Source of the DNA: Ailanthus altissimus
Taxonomy: Eukaryota > Streptophyta > Magnoliopsida > Sapindales > Simaroubaceae
Direction: 5' to 3'
Length of the DNA stretch: 64,000 bases
NCBI GenBank assembly: GCA_946807835.1
Contig: OX327693.1
Location: forward strand, 8,635,501 to 8,699,500
Within the stretch, counting starts at the first letter, position 1. Each line of letters opens with the position of its first letter. A program made the translations under genes and the position numbers. Of the stretch, positions 7,941-20,919 are shown in pieces. The notes beneath the pieces were generated by a model, which worked only from the letters and a program-made list of their open reading frames with translations, had not been told where the DNA came from and searched no databases.

Positions 7941-8759
7941 CACTTTGATAGTTACGTTTAAGAGATGTAGCATTAGAGTGAGACATGTCCATATTACCAA
8001 GAAGTCATTACAACCATATAATCTCTTCGGGAGTATCGATAATGGCATGATATTCAACTTAGTACGAAACCGTGCTGTAACTATCTATTTCTTGTTGTGT
8101 TAGAAAATAATAGAGTCCTATAAGAAAAGACAAAAATTAATAGTAAATCGTCAATCAGTGGGATCACTAGCCTAGTCAACATCAAAATAGAATTGTAACT
8201 CAAAAGATGAATGTGCTGAAACATGAAGGTAATGAAAAAGAGTACATTTCACATAGCATAAAATATGAAGAACAAAGTCATAGTGAGGGAACAAGAGGTA
8301 GACATGAACTGATTGACTACATAAACAACATAAATAATGTCAGGACGAGTATCTTCGATGACTCGCCGGCAAAATCCGAAGATGATCGATGTGATAACAC
8401 GTCGGACACGCTGCCCACATTTTCGGCCACTTTCCAATCTCTCTCCGGCATCTTTTCTCCTGCAATCATCTTTCTTGTGAACTCAGACGAGGCCGACGAC
8501 TAAGTTTGTAGCAATCACGCACTCATCAGTCGCTAGACGCGCCGCCTCTCCGCTACCATACATGATTGCCGATCTCCTCCGGTGCGCGTAAGTCTTCATC
8601 ACCAACACCAATAGCTTCAGACGACGCCAACGAGCCAAGTACCTGCCACCATAACACTTGTCGTCACCGTCACCGAAAAACCGCCACTGTCAACAGAAAA
8701 CCGCTCCTGGCAGTCAGTTTGTTTTCTCCTTTCTTATTCTCTCTGATCTATAAGCAAAT
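7941..8759. other. Non-coding stretch before copia gag, GC-rich in part
   Basis: 7941-8330 is AT-rich with nothing recognised. 8340-8700 is markedly GC-richer (strings such as gccggcaaaatccg, cgccgcctctccgc) and carries a 98-codon plus-strand frame (8207-8503) and a minus-strand frame without recognisable motifs. Its position just before gag suggests the untranslated leader of the copia element. I find no 5' LTR or primer-binding site. Confidence 0.35.
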
Positions 8760-11700
8760 ATGGCTATTGAAAGCTCCAAAACAAGTTTTACATTATCCTT
8801 TATTTCATTTCCTGCTATTAATACTGAAAAACTGATAGGAAACAGTAATTACACCTCTTGGGCCGCGTCTATTGAATTATGGTATATGGGATATGGATTA
8901 GAAGACCATTTAACTACTAGGGTTATAGATTTACAAGATAAAGATACAAATGAGTGGAAAAAGATTGATGCCTTATTGTGTAACCAATTATGGCAAACTA
9001 TTGATCCGCAACTGTATCCCATTTATAAGGCCTATCAGATTTGTTTTGATATTTGGAATCAGGCTAAGTTGTTATATACTAATGACATTCAAAAACTATA
9101 TTCTGTTGTCTCGAATCTTTTTAATCTAAAACATCAAAGTATGGACATGTCAATCCTTGGACGAATGTTATCCCTCAAGACTGAATTCAATTCACTCTTA
9201 CCAGTTGTTAAGTTTGTTGCCGAAGACCTTGCATAGAGGGACAAGTTTTTTATGGTTCTAACCCTGGCTTCTATTAGTTCTGAGCTCTCACCAATTCGAG
9301 ATCAGATCCTTGTTAGTGCAACTATTCCCTCTATGGTTGAGGTGTTTGCTCAACTCCTTCATGTTTCTACTCCAGGTCATGTTCCTGGACCATTTGCAAT
9401 TGACTCCTCAGTTTTGGCCTCTCAATCTTAGTCACAAGGTTCGTTCAAAGGAGACCAAGGCAATCGCAGCAAGAATCGCCCTAAAGGTAGTTATTGTCAT
9501 CGTTAGAGCTACACTCAAGAAAGATGTTACAAGTTGCGTGGACGACCTCCTTGAGCTACTAATCTTGCTCAAATGGATCAATTTGGCACCCCGAACAACC
9601 ATTCTCCATCCTTGACTATTATTAGTGCCGATTATGAGGACTATCTTAAATATCAAGTAGCTAAGCAGTCTACCTTCCCCGTTACTTCCATTGCCAATCC
9701 TGATAATTCTGTTGCCTGTCTTATTCAGACTTCCTCTCTAAGAAAATGGGTCCTTGATTTTGGTGCCTCAAATCATATTTCTGGTAACCGTTGATTACTA
9801 TCTTGTATTCTTGAGTCTAGATCATTACCTTCTGTAACTTTAGCAAATGGGTCCAAAACCATTACTAAAGCTATTAGTCGAGCACACCATCTACCTTTAT
9901 TATCTTTAGAATTTGTTCCCTATATTCCACAATGTCCTATTAATCTTATCTCTATCAATAAACTCCCTTACTCTTTAAATTGTGCAATCACTTTTGTTAA
10001 TGACTTTATTCTTATATAGGATCGCAGTACGAGACAGATGACTGGCACAGGTCGTGAGTCACAGAGGCTTTATCATCTGAATATTCCTCAACCATCTGCT
10101 GCATGTACTGTCACTGAATCACCAGCACTTTTCCATAATTGTCTGGGACACCCAAATCTATTAAAACTTCGAAAAATGGTTCCAAATCTCTCTAATTTAT
10201 CGTCTTTCAATTGTAAGTCTTATCAGCTCAGAAAACACTCTCGTGGATCTTTTCCAAAACATGTCAATAATCAGGCTACATCCCCCTTTGAATTAGTTCA
10301 TTCAGATGTCTGAGGACCTAGTCGAGTTTCGTTTGTTTTAGGTTTTAAATACTTTATTAGATTTATTAATGATTATTCGCGTTGCACTTAGTTATTTTTA
10401 ATAAAAGATCGTTCTAAATTATTTTCGATCTTTGAATCTTTCTGTGCTAAAATTAAGACACAATTCTCTACTACTATTTATATATTGCGTAGTGATAATG
10501 CACATGAATATTTTGCTGCTCCGTTTACTAAATATATGTCTTACTTACATCAATCTTCCTCTATCTATACTCCACAACAAAATGAAGTTACCGAGCGTAA
10601 GAACAGACATCTCATTTAGACTACTCGTACTCTATTTATACACAATAATGTTCCTCTTCATTTTTGCGCCGATGCTGTTCTTACTGCTTGTTTTCTGATA
10701 AATTGAATGTCTTCCTCCGTGTTACAATGTCAAGTCCCTCATTCTGTTTTGTATCCTAATTAGCCATTGTTTTCTCTTTCGCCGCGTGTCTTTGGCTGCA
10801 CATGTTTTGTTCATATCTTCTCTCCTGGTCAAGGCAAATTATTTGCCCGATCCATTAAATGTCTTTTCTTGGTTACTCACGTCTTCAAAAAGGCTATAAG
10901 TGTTATTCTCTTGACACCCGACATTATTTCATTTATGTTGACATCACATTTTTTGAGTCTTCCCCTTTCTTTTCTTCCTCTGCTTCAGATACTACGTCAA
11001 TCACAAAGGTTCTTCCAGTTCCTTTTCTCATGTCTCTTCTTACGAAGTCAAACACTACACCTGTCCCTGTCCCACAATATGATCCTCCCATTAAGGATTC
11101 TCCTTCTCCAACTCATGAGAGCCTTGTTTCTTTTGCTCCTGCAGGTGATGACAGTGATACCGCTCCTAAGGCACTTAAGGTTCTTGTTGACTCACTTCCT
11201 GCTCCCAATCACTCTCCTATTGAGGTCCTACCACCTGCTAACCAATTTTCTATTGCTATCCGTAAAGATAAACGCTATACTCAAAACCTTCATTCTATAT
11301 ACAATTTTCTTAGTTATCATCGACTGTCTTCACCGTATTATGTTTTTCTGTCTACTTTATCTTTTGTCTCTATCCTCACTACCCTCCATAAGGCTCTTTC
11401 ACATCCTGGGTGGTGTCAGAAATTAGTCGAGGAAATGACTGCTTTGCACACTAATGGTACATAAGAATTAGTCCAATTGCCCCCCGGCCACTCCGCCGTT
11501 GGTTGTCATTGAGTTTATACTATCAAGATTGGACCTAATGGTCAAGTTGATAGGTTGAAAGCATAGTTGGTTGCCAAGGGGTACACACAGACTTATGGCT
11601 TGGATTATTTTGACACCTTCTCTCCTATGGCTAAAATGTCATATGTTCGATTGTTCTTATATGGCTGCTATTTACCAATAGCCGTTGCACCAGCTCAACA

Positions 11701-13086
11701 TCAAAATTGCAATTCTCCATGGTGAACTTCAAGAAGAAATCTATATGGAGCAACCACGTAGTTTTGTTGCTCAGGGGGAGTTTGGTTTGGTATGTAAACT
11801 TTGTCGCTCATTGCATGGTCTAAAACAACCTCCTCGTGCCTAGTTTGGTCGTTTCAACATTGTCATCCAAGAGTTTGACATAATTCGAAGTCAATCAAAT
11901 CACTCTGTTTCTACAAGAATACACCACAAGGCCAATGTATATATCTGGTAGTCTACGTTAATGATATTGTCATTATAGGAAATGATTAAGATGGTATTAA
12001 ACAATTAAAAAATCACTTGTTTGATCATTTTCAGATCAAAGATTTGGGATTACTCAAATACTTCTTTGGTATTGAGGTAACTCATTCTAGCTCTAGGATT
12101 GCTATTTCTCAAAGAAAGTATATTTTGGATAATCTTCAAGAAACAGGGATGATGGACTGCCAATCTATAGACTCTCTCATGAATACTAATACTAACACTA
12201 AACTTCTACCTAGACATAGTGAGCCTCTTGCAAACCCTGAGAGATATCAGAGATTAATTGGTAAACTTACTTATCTCATCATTACATTACACAACCTGAT
12301 ATCTCTTTCCCAGTTAATGTTGTCAGTCAATTTTTGCAATCTCCATGTGACACTCATTGGGATGCAGTTATTCGAATTGTACGATATATCAAGGGTGCAC
12401 CAGGTAAAGGTTTGTTATATGAGAATAAAGGTCATACAAAAGTTATTGGATATTCAGTCACTGATTGTGCAGGTTCTCCATCAGATAGACATTCTACCAC
12501 TAGGTATTGTGTTTTTATTGGAGGAAATCTTATATCTTGGAAAAGTAAGAAGCAAGCTATTGTTACTAGGTCAAGTGCAGAAGCAGAATATCATACAATG
12601 GCCTTACCAACATATGAACATATATGGGTGAAACAGTTAATCCAAAAGCTAAAATTTGCAAATATATCACAAATGAAATTACTTTGTGATAATCAAGCTG
12701 CCCTTCACATTTTATCCAATCAGTATTTCATGAAAGGACAAAACATATAGAGATTGATTGCCATTTTGTCTGAAAGAAGAGTTTATCTGCCAGTACCTCC
12801 ACTAGTTATGCCAGCTCAAATGATCAACTAGCAAACGTCCTTGCAAAATCTCTCCAGATCCTCGAATTGATTTTATTTGTAACAAGTTTGACGCATATAA
12901 TTTATATGCTCTAGCTTGAGAGGGAGTGTTGAAGTATATTAATTAAGTGTAAAAGTAGTTGGTGGTTGTCAAGTAGTAGATAGTAGTTGTAGAGTAGATA
13001 TCAAACGACTTCCTTCTTTCTATATATACTTGTAACATCTATACTTGGGATAACACACAAGAATTCTTTTTCTCCTTGTTTCTTCA
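8760..13086 (+). mobile_element. Ty1/copia retrotransposon, decayed, 5' LTR missing
   Basis: Gag starts at ATG 8760 (158 codons, UBN2/Retrotran_gag-like, 'NYTSWAASIELWY') and ends in a premature stop at 9236. Protease relic DFGASNH at about 9752 (normally DSGAS). Integrase with H..H ('HNCLGHPN', about 10135), 'INDYSR', 'RSDNAHEYF' and a degenerate GVTERKN region from 10038 to 10620. Reverse transcriptase pieces '[20 protein letters not shown]' (about 11570), 'YVNDIVIIGND' (about 11955) and 12017-12280; RNase H with 'SSAEAEYHTMA' 12334-12750. Stops and frameshifts throughout. A purine-rich tract precedes the 3' LTR. It lies in the ARI8-pseudogene intron. Confidence 0.85.
12927..13086 (+). repeat. 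3' LTR of the decayed copia element
   Basis: Begins TGTTGAAG directly after the polypurine tract gagagggag and ends near ...TTCA at 13086 (or CACA at 13088), about 160 bp. It contains a TATA box (tatatatac, about 13021) and lies exactly where similarity to the intact ARI8 intron resumes (accctgtaat, 13088). No matching upstream copy was found, so the target duplication cannot be checked. Confidence 0.65.
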
Positions 13087-14942
13087 CACCCTGTAATATA
13101 AGACCCATCAAAAGGTGACTCTTTTTTCAACTTAGCTTCTCCCTATGACTGTCTTCCCCCTTCTATTTCTCTCCTAATAACTTCCGGTTTAATTCCATCA
13201 TGGGCCTTGAGCCTAGCAAATCATAATTAATAATCAAACTTGGATTTGACATATCAAAGCTAGGGGAAAAAGAACTTGTGTCTAGATCAAAAAACTCAAG
13301 TCCAAAATAATGAGGAAACAAAGGTAGACATAAAGCAGGAGGTTATCATTGGAGGTTTTGCTTGCCACAGGTTGCTTACTAGATACAGTTTCTACTAGTT
13401 TTAACCAACAATGCAAGAAGAAGGGTCTGGTGCTATGTTATTTAAAAAAAAATAGCTACAGAAGCTGAAATTATCTATGGGTTGAAGTAAGAGGAGTCAG
13501 TTTACCCAAAAGAAATGGCACAATTTCTGATTTTTCAAGTTATCACCAACACATGCAAAGGGATTGGTGATTAAAAAAAATGTCAAGGTTTTCAAATCTA
13601 ATACATACCTTTTTATTCTCTTCAATATAAGATCTAAGAAGGTAACGAGAATACTTCTCATTATCTTCATCAGAAGCCAACATATCAATCATGTCCTCAC
13701 CAACAGCAACTCGGCAAGATGGATTAGGACATCTCAGCATGAGACACCCAGGACCATCATTAACAGTTGCACTAATATAACCTATCACAAAATTAAAAAA
13801 TAAAATAAGTAGCCAAAAGTTGATCAAAAGAAATTGGTGGAAACATGTACGGTGAGGGAAAGAAACACAAAAAAATCAAATTTGAGAATACAATTTTATG
13901 TGAGAGGATCAACAGCCTAAAAATATTTGATATATGCGTACGAGTAACAGACAACATACACAAACTATAAATCACCATCTAAAACAGATAACGCAGCCAA
14001 AATATACATAGTAATGCTACAATCCCTATTTGTAAGGAAAAAGATGTCACAAGCTAATTGGAGAACAAAGATGTTACAATCTAATTAGAGCAAAAAAATT
14101 GAGCCATGTAATATTGATGCGCATAGCTTTTAAAGTTTAGTTATTAGTATAAGTTTCTTTAGGAAGGAAGGAAGAAAGAGAAACTAAATGGCAGTGACAG
14201 AACAGTAACTGAAGACAGATTTGAAACCCTGAAAAATAACGCCAAGCAAGTAAAAGGGGGAGGGGGTTGGGTAAGAGAGAGATCAAAAACAATATTTAAA
14301 GGAGCATCTCAGACTAACCTCTCCAGCATGCACTGCAAAAGGGATGACCACAAGCAGCTGACATCACTTTGTCACTGGAGTAGGATTCGAAACAAATCCC
14401 ACAAGTTACCTGGCCAGGAAAACAATTTAAAGAATAATAAGGCTAAGAAAAAAGACAGCAATAAAGCAAGAAAATTTTGACTCCAGAACTTTAGTCAAAG
14501 AACCACAAGGCTTACTTCTTCAGCATTAGAAAATTCGACAACTGGTTTATCCAACAAACCAACTGATTTACGGACTGCATCCTCGTCTGTAAACCATGCA
14601 TCGTGCACTTTACTAACACTCCTGCAATGACAACTTTCTTCAGAACATCAATTTGAATAGCAAATAAAGCAGACAAGTACCAAAAAGCAAATTACTTACC
14701 AGTTATAATGGCGGAGTAAGATGCTTGCATCTACTCTTGATATTTGAAAGGACAGTAGAAACTTTTGAAATATCACCCTCCTAACGTTGTTTTATATCTT
14801 CTTTATTCAGTACAGTGAAACTTGGCTGAAATAGAGAACAACACATTTAACAATTCAAAAGACACAAAATGAATACACCAAAGCCAATCACTAAATCCAA
14901 ACATGAAATCTTTAACTTTAAAAGCTCATATGTATGACAAGA

Positions 14943-15446
14943 GTCACGAACCGGGCGGTTGCCATTGACCCAAAAAACTAGCCTATTAGGTAATGTTGCA
15001 TACCCACCTTTATATACCCAAGATCCACCCAATTTCTATTCGATGTGGGACGTGACATTCTCCCCCACCTAATCACATGACGCCCTCGTCACGGTGTGGC
15101 CCAAACACAATGACTAACCTAGCCCGTATTACCCATCCCTCGAAGCTAGGGAACCCACTACCCAAATGGCAATTTCTATTAGGGCTCAAGATACAGGATT
15201 TTTACCACTTAGCCCGTATTGCCCATCCCCCTGGAGGCATGAGGGACCCACACCCCACGTGGCAATCTCCATTGGGGCGATTTTGGGGGTCCACATACGA
15301 ATGAGAATTCGGGTCTGCTCTGATACCACTTGTCACGGGCCGGACGCTTGCCATTGACCCAAAAGATTAGCTTGTTAGGTAATGTTGCATACCCACCCTT
15401 ATATACCCAAGATCCACCCAATTTTCATTCGATGTGAGATGTGACA
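14943..15446 (-). mobile_element. TRIM (miniature LTR retrotransposon), complete
   Basis: About 504 bp with 115-116 bp LTRs (14943-15057 and 15331-15446; TGTCAC...GTGACA, first T of the left end missing). On the minus strand the PBS TGGTATCAGAGC (15317-15328) lies three bases inside the 5' LTR, and a polypurine tract (complement of ttctcccccacct, 15058-15070) abuts the 3' LTR. Flanking 5-bp target duplications CAAGA (14938-14942 and 15447-15451). The intact paralogous intron is an empty site. No coding capacity; short frames here are spurious. LTRs differ at several positions, so it is not very recent. Confidence 0.88.
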
Positions 15447-17138
15447 CAAGATAAGGGATTGCCTAATGATCGCAGTTCAAAGACTAAACTAGATATCACA
15501 ATTTGTCCAACTTCTGATTCTCAAGTTCTAATTTGATACCTCACTTTTCATAATGTGTACTAAAATTCAACATTAAATGGTAAATAAAAGTGTCCACTTG
15601 TGCCAAATTCAACAATAATTTGATACCTCAACTTTTCATAAAGCAAGACTAAGAATCCAATTTCATATATTTCCACTGGTTGTTAATGGATAAACAGTAC
15701 TCATACAAAATATTGTACTTTACATCTCATATCTTGCAGAAAGAAATAAAAGGATTTGTGGTGCAATTGTTCCACTTTGGCCATAACCACAAACATAACT
15801 AAAAGAATACATTATTTCTTTCTTCCATAATAAGACGGAAATTATTCACAAAAAGTGAATTAAAGCTTGCATAGAACACCATAACTACATGTTAAGTTAC
15901 AGCTGAGCCAAAAGTTTATGCATACATATAAGGGCCCAACATAGTATTTAAGCTTTACGATACCTCCTCAAATGCAAGATATGCGGATGAAGCACAGCCA
16001 TAACCACAAACATGGCTTATTATAATTTTGCTAGTACATGGATTAGCAGACAAGACCACCTGATCAACACAGTTGTACCACTTTTGAACCCAAAAGCTTA
16101 AACTTACAGGCACTTTAAGCTCTAATACAACAAATACGAGAGCAAGAAAAAAATCCCTATGAACGAGTAAACAACATTCCAACTTGAGTAAGAGAAGAGC
16201 AGATATCTAAGTTCCTAAAAGTGGAAGGCCAAAGAGATTCTCTGATTCCTTCCCAACAACATATTTAGAAAAGCTCCTTCCCTTCTTCCATATCAATAGA
16301 GATCATTTGATTCCTTCCCAACAACATATTTAGAAAACCACCACAATCACATAACTCCTTTCAGTGCACCCTTATCTCCTTGACAAAATCAATAATTCAA
16401 CTATAGAAACAGATATACACGAGATGGAGGAAACTCAACCCAACAGAACCGTGAAAAAGAAAAGACTATCATTTCTTGCCTCCTCACCTCTTACAAATAA
16501 CACACTGGTGTAATTGCCCTTTCCTTGGATCAAATGAGAAGGTATTAATTCTATCACTAGCCCCCATTGAAATAAATAATAATAATTTTTAAAAAAAAGA
16601 ACCTTACAAGCCACTTAGGCCTTCCACATCATCAAGCATGGGTCAAATACAATTTTTTTAAAAAGAGTTCACAAGTCAACAAGCTCAGTTCATCAAGTAA
16701 CCATGACCTCTCTATCTTCACTTAATAATAATCCCAAACAAACATTATCCAGTACAGCCAACGAAAAGTAAAGTTCAGTCCTAAAGCAATCGCATTCAAA
16801 TTCAGAATCATACTAGCAATACAAGCCAAAAAGTGTTAAATATATTTTTTTTTGCTAACAAACACAACGCAAAAGTAGCAACTTAGATGATAATGATAAC
16901 AATAATGATTAAGAAAATCGAGCTCGAAATTAGAAAAAAGAAAAAAGAAAACCTGCTGGCGGCGAAAGCAGACATTATCATAATCATCATCGGGATCCTC
17001 CTCGATGAACTTGTAATCGTCTTCGTCTTCTTCTTCTTCTTCTTCGTAGCCGTAGCCGGCGGCGTCGTCGGAGTTGTAGGAATCGTTGTCATCGTCCATT
17101 GCCTCGCCGCTGTAGAAATCGTCTTCTTCGGAATCCTT

Positions 17139-17515
17139 GGCTAATTCGATAATCCTAGGTCCTAGAAAGCGAGTTCTCCTAAGGCCGTGTTTGGATGGCG
17201 AGAAAACAAAAAGGGAAGTAAAAGAGAAAATGGAATTGGTAATTTGCTGTCGCGAAGAAAGACTTTGATTAGAATTAGAGAATGTTTTCACTTTTGCTTT
17301 CTTAATTAATTAATTTAATTCGAGTTTTATCGTTTTTTTGTTCTTTCTTCAGTTCTTATGTTTAGTCGAATGAGTGGAGGCTGCGGTGGTGGTGGTGGTG
17401 GTGGGTATTTATTCAGGCTCAACCACTAAAATGGAAACCAAACAAAGGTAGAAACAGAAATGAAAGCGCAAGGGGGGTTAAGTAATTTCACAACCAAGAA
17501 TCTGTTACTGTTAAA
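17139..17515 (-). promoter_or_regulatory. Decayed 5' flank of the ARI8 pseudogene
   Basis: Aligns with 53421-53770 upstream of the intact gene. The minus-strand TATA box there (gtataaataa) is here gaataaata, a T-to-A change that destroys the core. A (GGT)n run at about 17385-17402 is expanded relative to the other copy. A fortuitous in-frame ATG at 17289-17291 would add an unrelated N-terminal extension. Similarity to the other copy fades near 17515. Confidence 0.5.
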
Positions 17516-18485
17516 GATTTTATTAAGAACAGTGAGGTCGACGTTTTTTTATTGCGTCGCCGTAGAATCACAGGTATGAATTTATTATTAATTTAAAAAT
17601 TTTATATTTTTATTTATTTTTATATATTTAAAATATATTTAATTTTTATTCAATAAAAAACGTGATAAAAGATAAAGATAGTTTAATTTTATAATTTAAA
17701 TTATTTAGCTAAAATAACTCTTTTAAGTATTTGTTACATTATGATGAAAGTTAAGACCATTTTTATCATATATTATTATATGATCATATAATTTTATAAT
17801 ACCAAAGTAATTATTTAATAAACGATGAGTGAGTGACACTATTATATAATGCCTTGTGATATGGTCATACAATTACAATCATTTAAGGGGTGATGTTGTT
17901 TACTATATTATAAGTCATACAGTTATACGACACTGTATATCTGTTATAGCTCATACGGTGTTAACTTAGACTTTTTTTTTTTAGATTTTAATTTTACGAT
18001 ATAAGAAAAAAATCTATCTCACCCAATTAGGTTATCGAGGGATTTGTCTCTTTGGAGTCATTAGATAAAATTGAAATGATACAAAGGTTATTGAAGAATT
18101 TTAATTTTAATAGAAAGTAATCTAGTATTATTATTGAAGAATTTTAATTTTAATAAAAAGTAATCTAATATTATTAAAGAAAAATATTACAGTTAGTTGT
18201 GTCATACATACAATTGATGTAGTCCAAAATAATTGGATATTATCAATCATTTTAATTTTTTTTTATAAAGATCTCTTATATTAATATAGTTAACACATAT
18301 AATTATAATTATAAATTAAAATTAATTAAGTCCAAAAATAAATTAATAAAAAGAAAATAATTTTATTACAATATTTATTTTAAAAATATAAAAAAATTAT
18401 ATAAAAATTTAGAAATATAAATTAATATTATTCCAATAATAACAATAAAAAAAAAACAAAGACAAAATCCATACAAAAATTTTTT
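17516..18485. other. AT-rich intergenic DNA
   Basis: No ORF or element recognised. Contains a local near-duplication of 'gaagaattttaattttaataaaaagtaatcta' type sequence (about 18090-18125 and 18137-18170) and poly-A/T runs leading into the minisatellite. Confidence 0.5.
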
Positions 18486-18489
18486 ACTT

Positions 18490-19890
18490 TCAATTACAAT
18501 ATATATTATAATTTTAAATTCAATTTCAATATCAATTTCAATTACGTTAAATGTTATAATTCAAATTTCAATTTTAATTAGGTTAAATATTATAATTCTA
18601 ATTTAAATTTAATTTAAATTACGTTAAATTTTATAATGTTAAAACTAATTTTAATTTCTAATTTAATTACGTTAAATGTTAATAATTCTAAATTCAATTT
18701 CAATTACGTTAAATTTTATAATTTTAATTTCAATTTGAAATTTAAATTTAATTACGTTAAATATTGTAATTCTAATTTCAATTTCAATTTTGATTACATT
18801 AAATGTTATAGTTCTAAATTTAATTTTAATTTCAGTTATATTAAATATTATAATTCTAATTTTAATTTTAATTACATTAAATATTACAATTCGACTTCTA
18901 TTTTCAATTATATTAAATATTATAATTTTAATATCAATTTTAATTACGTTAAATATTACAATTTCAAATACAATTATAATTTTAATTACTTTAAATATTA
19001 TATTTAATTACAATTTCGATTTTAATTACGTAAGATGTTATAATTCTAATTCTAATTTCGATTTTAATTGTGTTAAATGTTATAATTTCAATTTTAATTT
19101 TAATGACGTTAAATATTATAATTCTTATTCAAATTTTAATTTTAATTATGTTAATATTATAATTTCAATTCTAAATTTGATTTCAATTACGTTAAATAAT
19201 ACAATTCTAATTTTAAATTTAATTACATTAAATATTACAATTCTAATTTTAATTTGAATTATGTTAAATGTTACAATTTCAATTCCAACTTCAATTATAT
19301 TAAAATGTTATAGTTTCAATTTCAATTACGTTAAATATTATAATTCAATTACAATATTGATTTCAACTACGTTAAATATTATAATTTTGATTTCAATTAC
19401 TTAAGTGTTATAATTCTAATTTCAATTTCGATTTCAATTACGTTAAATTTTTTAATTTTAATTTTAATTTTAATTTTAATTACATTAAATATTATAACTC
19501 TGATTCTAATTTCAATTTCATTTACATGTTATAATTTTAAATTAATTTCAATTTTAATTATGTTAAAAAATAAAATTCTAATTTAAATTATGTTAAATGT
19601 TATAATTCCAACTTCAATTTTAATTCTAATTTTAATTACATAAAATGTTATAATTCAATTTTAATTTTTATTACGTTAAATGTTACAATTCAAATTTCAA
19701 TTCCAATTTCAATTACGTTAAAGTTATAATTTCAATTTTAATTTTAATAAATATTAAATGTTATAATTCTAATTCTAATTCTAATTCAAATTTTAATTTT
19801 AATTACATAAAAAATATAATTTTAATTTCAGTTCTAAATATACTTTTAATTTCAATTACGTTAAACATTATAATTTCAAATTTAATTAAA
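18490..19890 (+). repeat. Minisatellite array A, forward orientation
   Basis: Degenerate tandem units of roughly 40-60 bases built on 'ATTACGTTAAATRTTATAATT' followed by a variable number of 'CTAATTT/CAATTT/TAATTT' hexamers. Open frames here encode only Asn/Tyr/Phe repeats and are not genes. The same motif occurs reverse-complemented at 23000-24065 and 24790-25970, making this the left arm of a giant palindrome. Confidence 0.9.
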
Positions 19891-19894
19891 TGTT

Positions 19895-20325
19895 ATATAG
19901 GGTAAGATCAAATTTACCCTAATGTTTTGCGCTAATTTATAACTTTATCCTAATTAGAGATAAAAATACATAATTTTACCATAATTCATTAATCTTTGCT
20001 ATCAAATTGGATGAAAATATTAGTTTTAATAGACAATTACCACTTTACCTTCATTATTTATCATTTAACTTTAGAAACGTGACACAATCTCACTCGTTCA
20101 TTGTCATTAAATATATGGCACATAAATAAATATTTTTTAATAAAGTAACGTGTATCAAACACTAATTAGTTACAATTTATATGTGTCATCCTGCAATTGG
20201 TTTATAATTATAATAAATAAATTAAAAAATTAATTAATAATTAAAAAATTGCCACCGTCGTTGGACAACGGCCATCGCCCGACAATCTTTTTTGGCGACA
20301 CTTCGACAAAAAAAATGACAATTTT
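19895..20325. other. Spacer with MITE-like sequence between arrays
   Basis: Unique AT-rich sequence opening with an 'agggtaagatcaaatttaccctaa'-like region. It shares 'aactttatcctaattagagataaaa' type sequence with 24095-24130 in the same orientation, and both spacers contain 'tttttggcgac' near their inner side (about 20290 and 24705). It is probably a non-autonomous DNA element. No ORF. Confidence 0.4.
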
Positions 20326-20329
20326 ATAA

Positions 20330-20915
20330 GTGAGAACACATAGTATATTAAGTAGGAATACTTAGCATATTAAGTGAGAACATGTAATATATTAAGTGAA
20401 AATATTTAGTATATTAAGTAGAAATATTTAGCATATCAAGTAGAAACACATAATATAATAAGTGGGAACACATAGTTTATTAAGTGAGAATATTTAGTAT
20501 ACTAAGTGGGAACACGTAGTATATTAAGTGAGAACACATAGTTTATTAAGTGAGAATATTTAATATATTAAGTGGAACACGTAGTATATTAAGTGGGAAC
20601 ATTTAGTATATTAAATATGAACATTTATTATATTAAGCGAGAATATTTAGTATGTTAAATTGAAAAATATAGTATATGAAGTGGGAATATTTAGTATATT
20701 AAGTTGGAACATATAGTATGTTAAGTAGAAACATTTAGTATGTTAAATGGGAACGCGTAATATATTAATTGGGAATATTTAGTATATTAAATGAAAACAC
20801 GTAGTATGTTAAGTAAAAATATTTAGTATGTTAAATGAGAACATGTATTATATTAAGTGAGAATATTTAGTATATTAAGTAAGAATATTTAGTATGTTAA
20901 ATGGAAACACATAGT
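20330..20915 (+). repeat. Minisatellite array B, forward orientation
   Basis: About 27 tandem units of 21-22 bases, consensus approximately TTAGTATATTAAGTGRGAACA, with frequent single-base variants. It turns into its own reverse complement at about 20917. Confidence 0.9.
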
Positions 20916-20919
20916 ATAG

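Larger units (their letters stand above)
5570..17138 (-). pseudogene. ARI8: ARI8-like RBR ubiquitin ligase pseudogene, 3'-truncated
   Basis: Eight exons align by eye with the intact gene at 44607-53420: exon 1 17138-16953, 2 14825-14700, 3 14621-14516, 4 14409-14319, 5 13781-13609, 6 6473-6374, 7 6275-~6190, 8 5716-5610. Exons 9-15 are absent. Defects on the minus strand: start ATG became AAG (17136-17138); CAG to TAG at 14781-14783 and a 1-base insertion in exon 2; 1- and 4-base deletions in exon 6; loss of the exon 7 splice donor; CGA to TGA at 5677-5679 and a 1-base deletion (about 5655) at the catalytic-cysteine codon in exon 8. Exons 3-5 remain open. Intron 5 is invaded at 6943-13087 and intron 1 by a TRIM. 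Clearly non-functional as a ligase. Confidence 0.9.

Noticed and set aside
15077..15421. Open frames within the TRIM
   Set aside because: They run across LTR and internal sequence on both strands and match no protein; the element is non-coding.
16887..17144. 85-codon plus-strand frame rich in Val/Phe
   Set aside because: Antisense shadow of the acidic exon 1 of the ARI8 pseudogene.
18636..19257. Open frames encoding Asn/Tyr/Phe-rich proteins
   Set aside because: They are translations of minisatellite A; composition and repeat period explain them completely. The same applies to 23767-24003 and 25380-25634.
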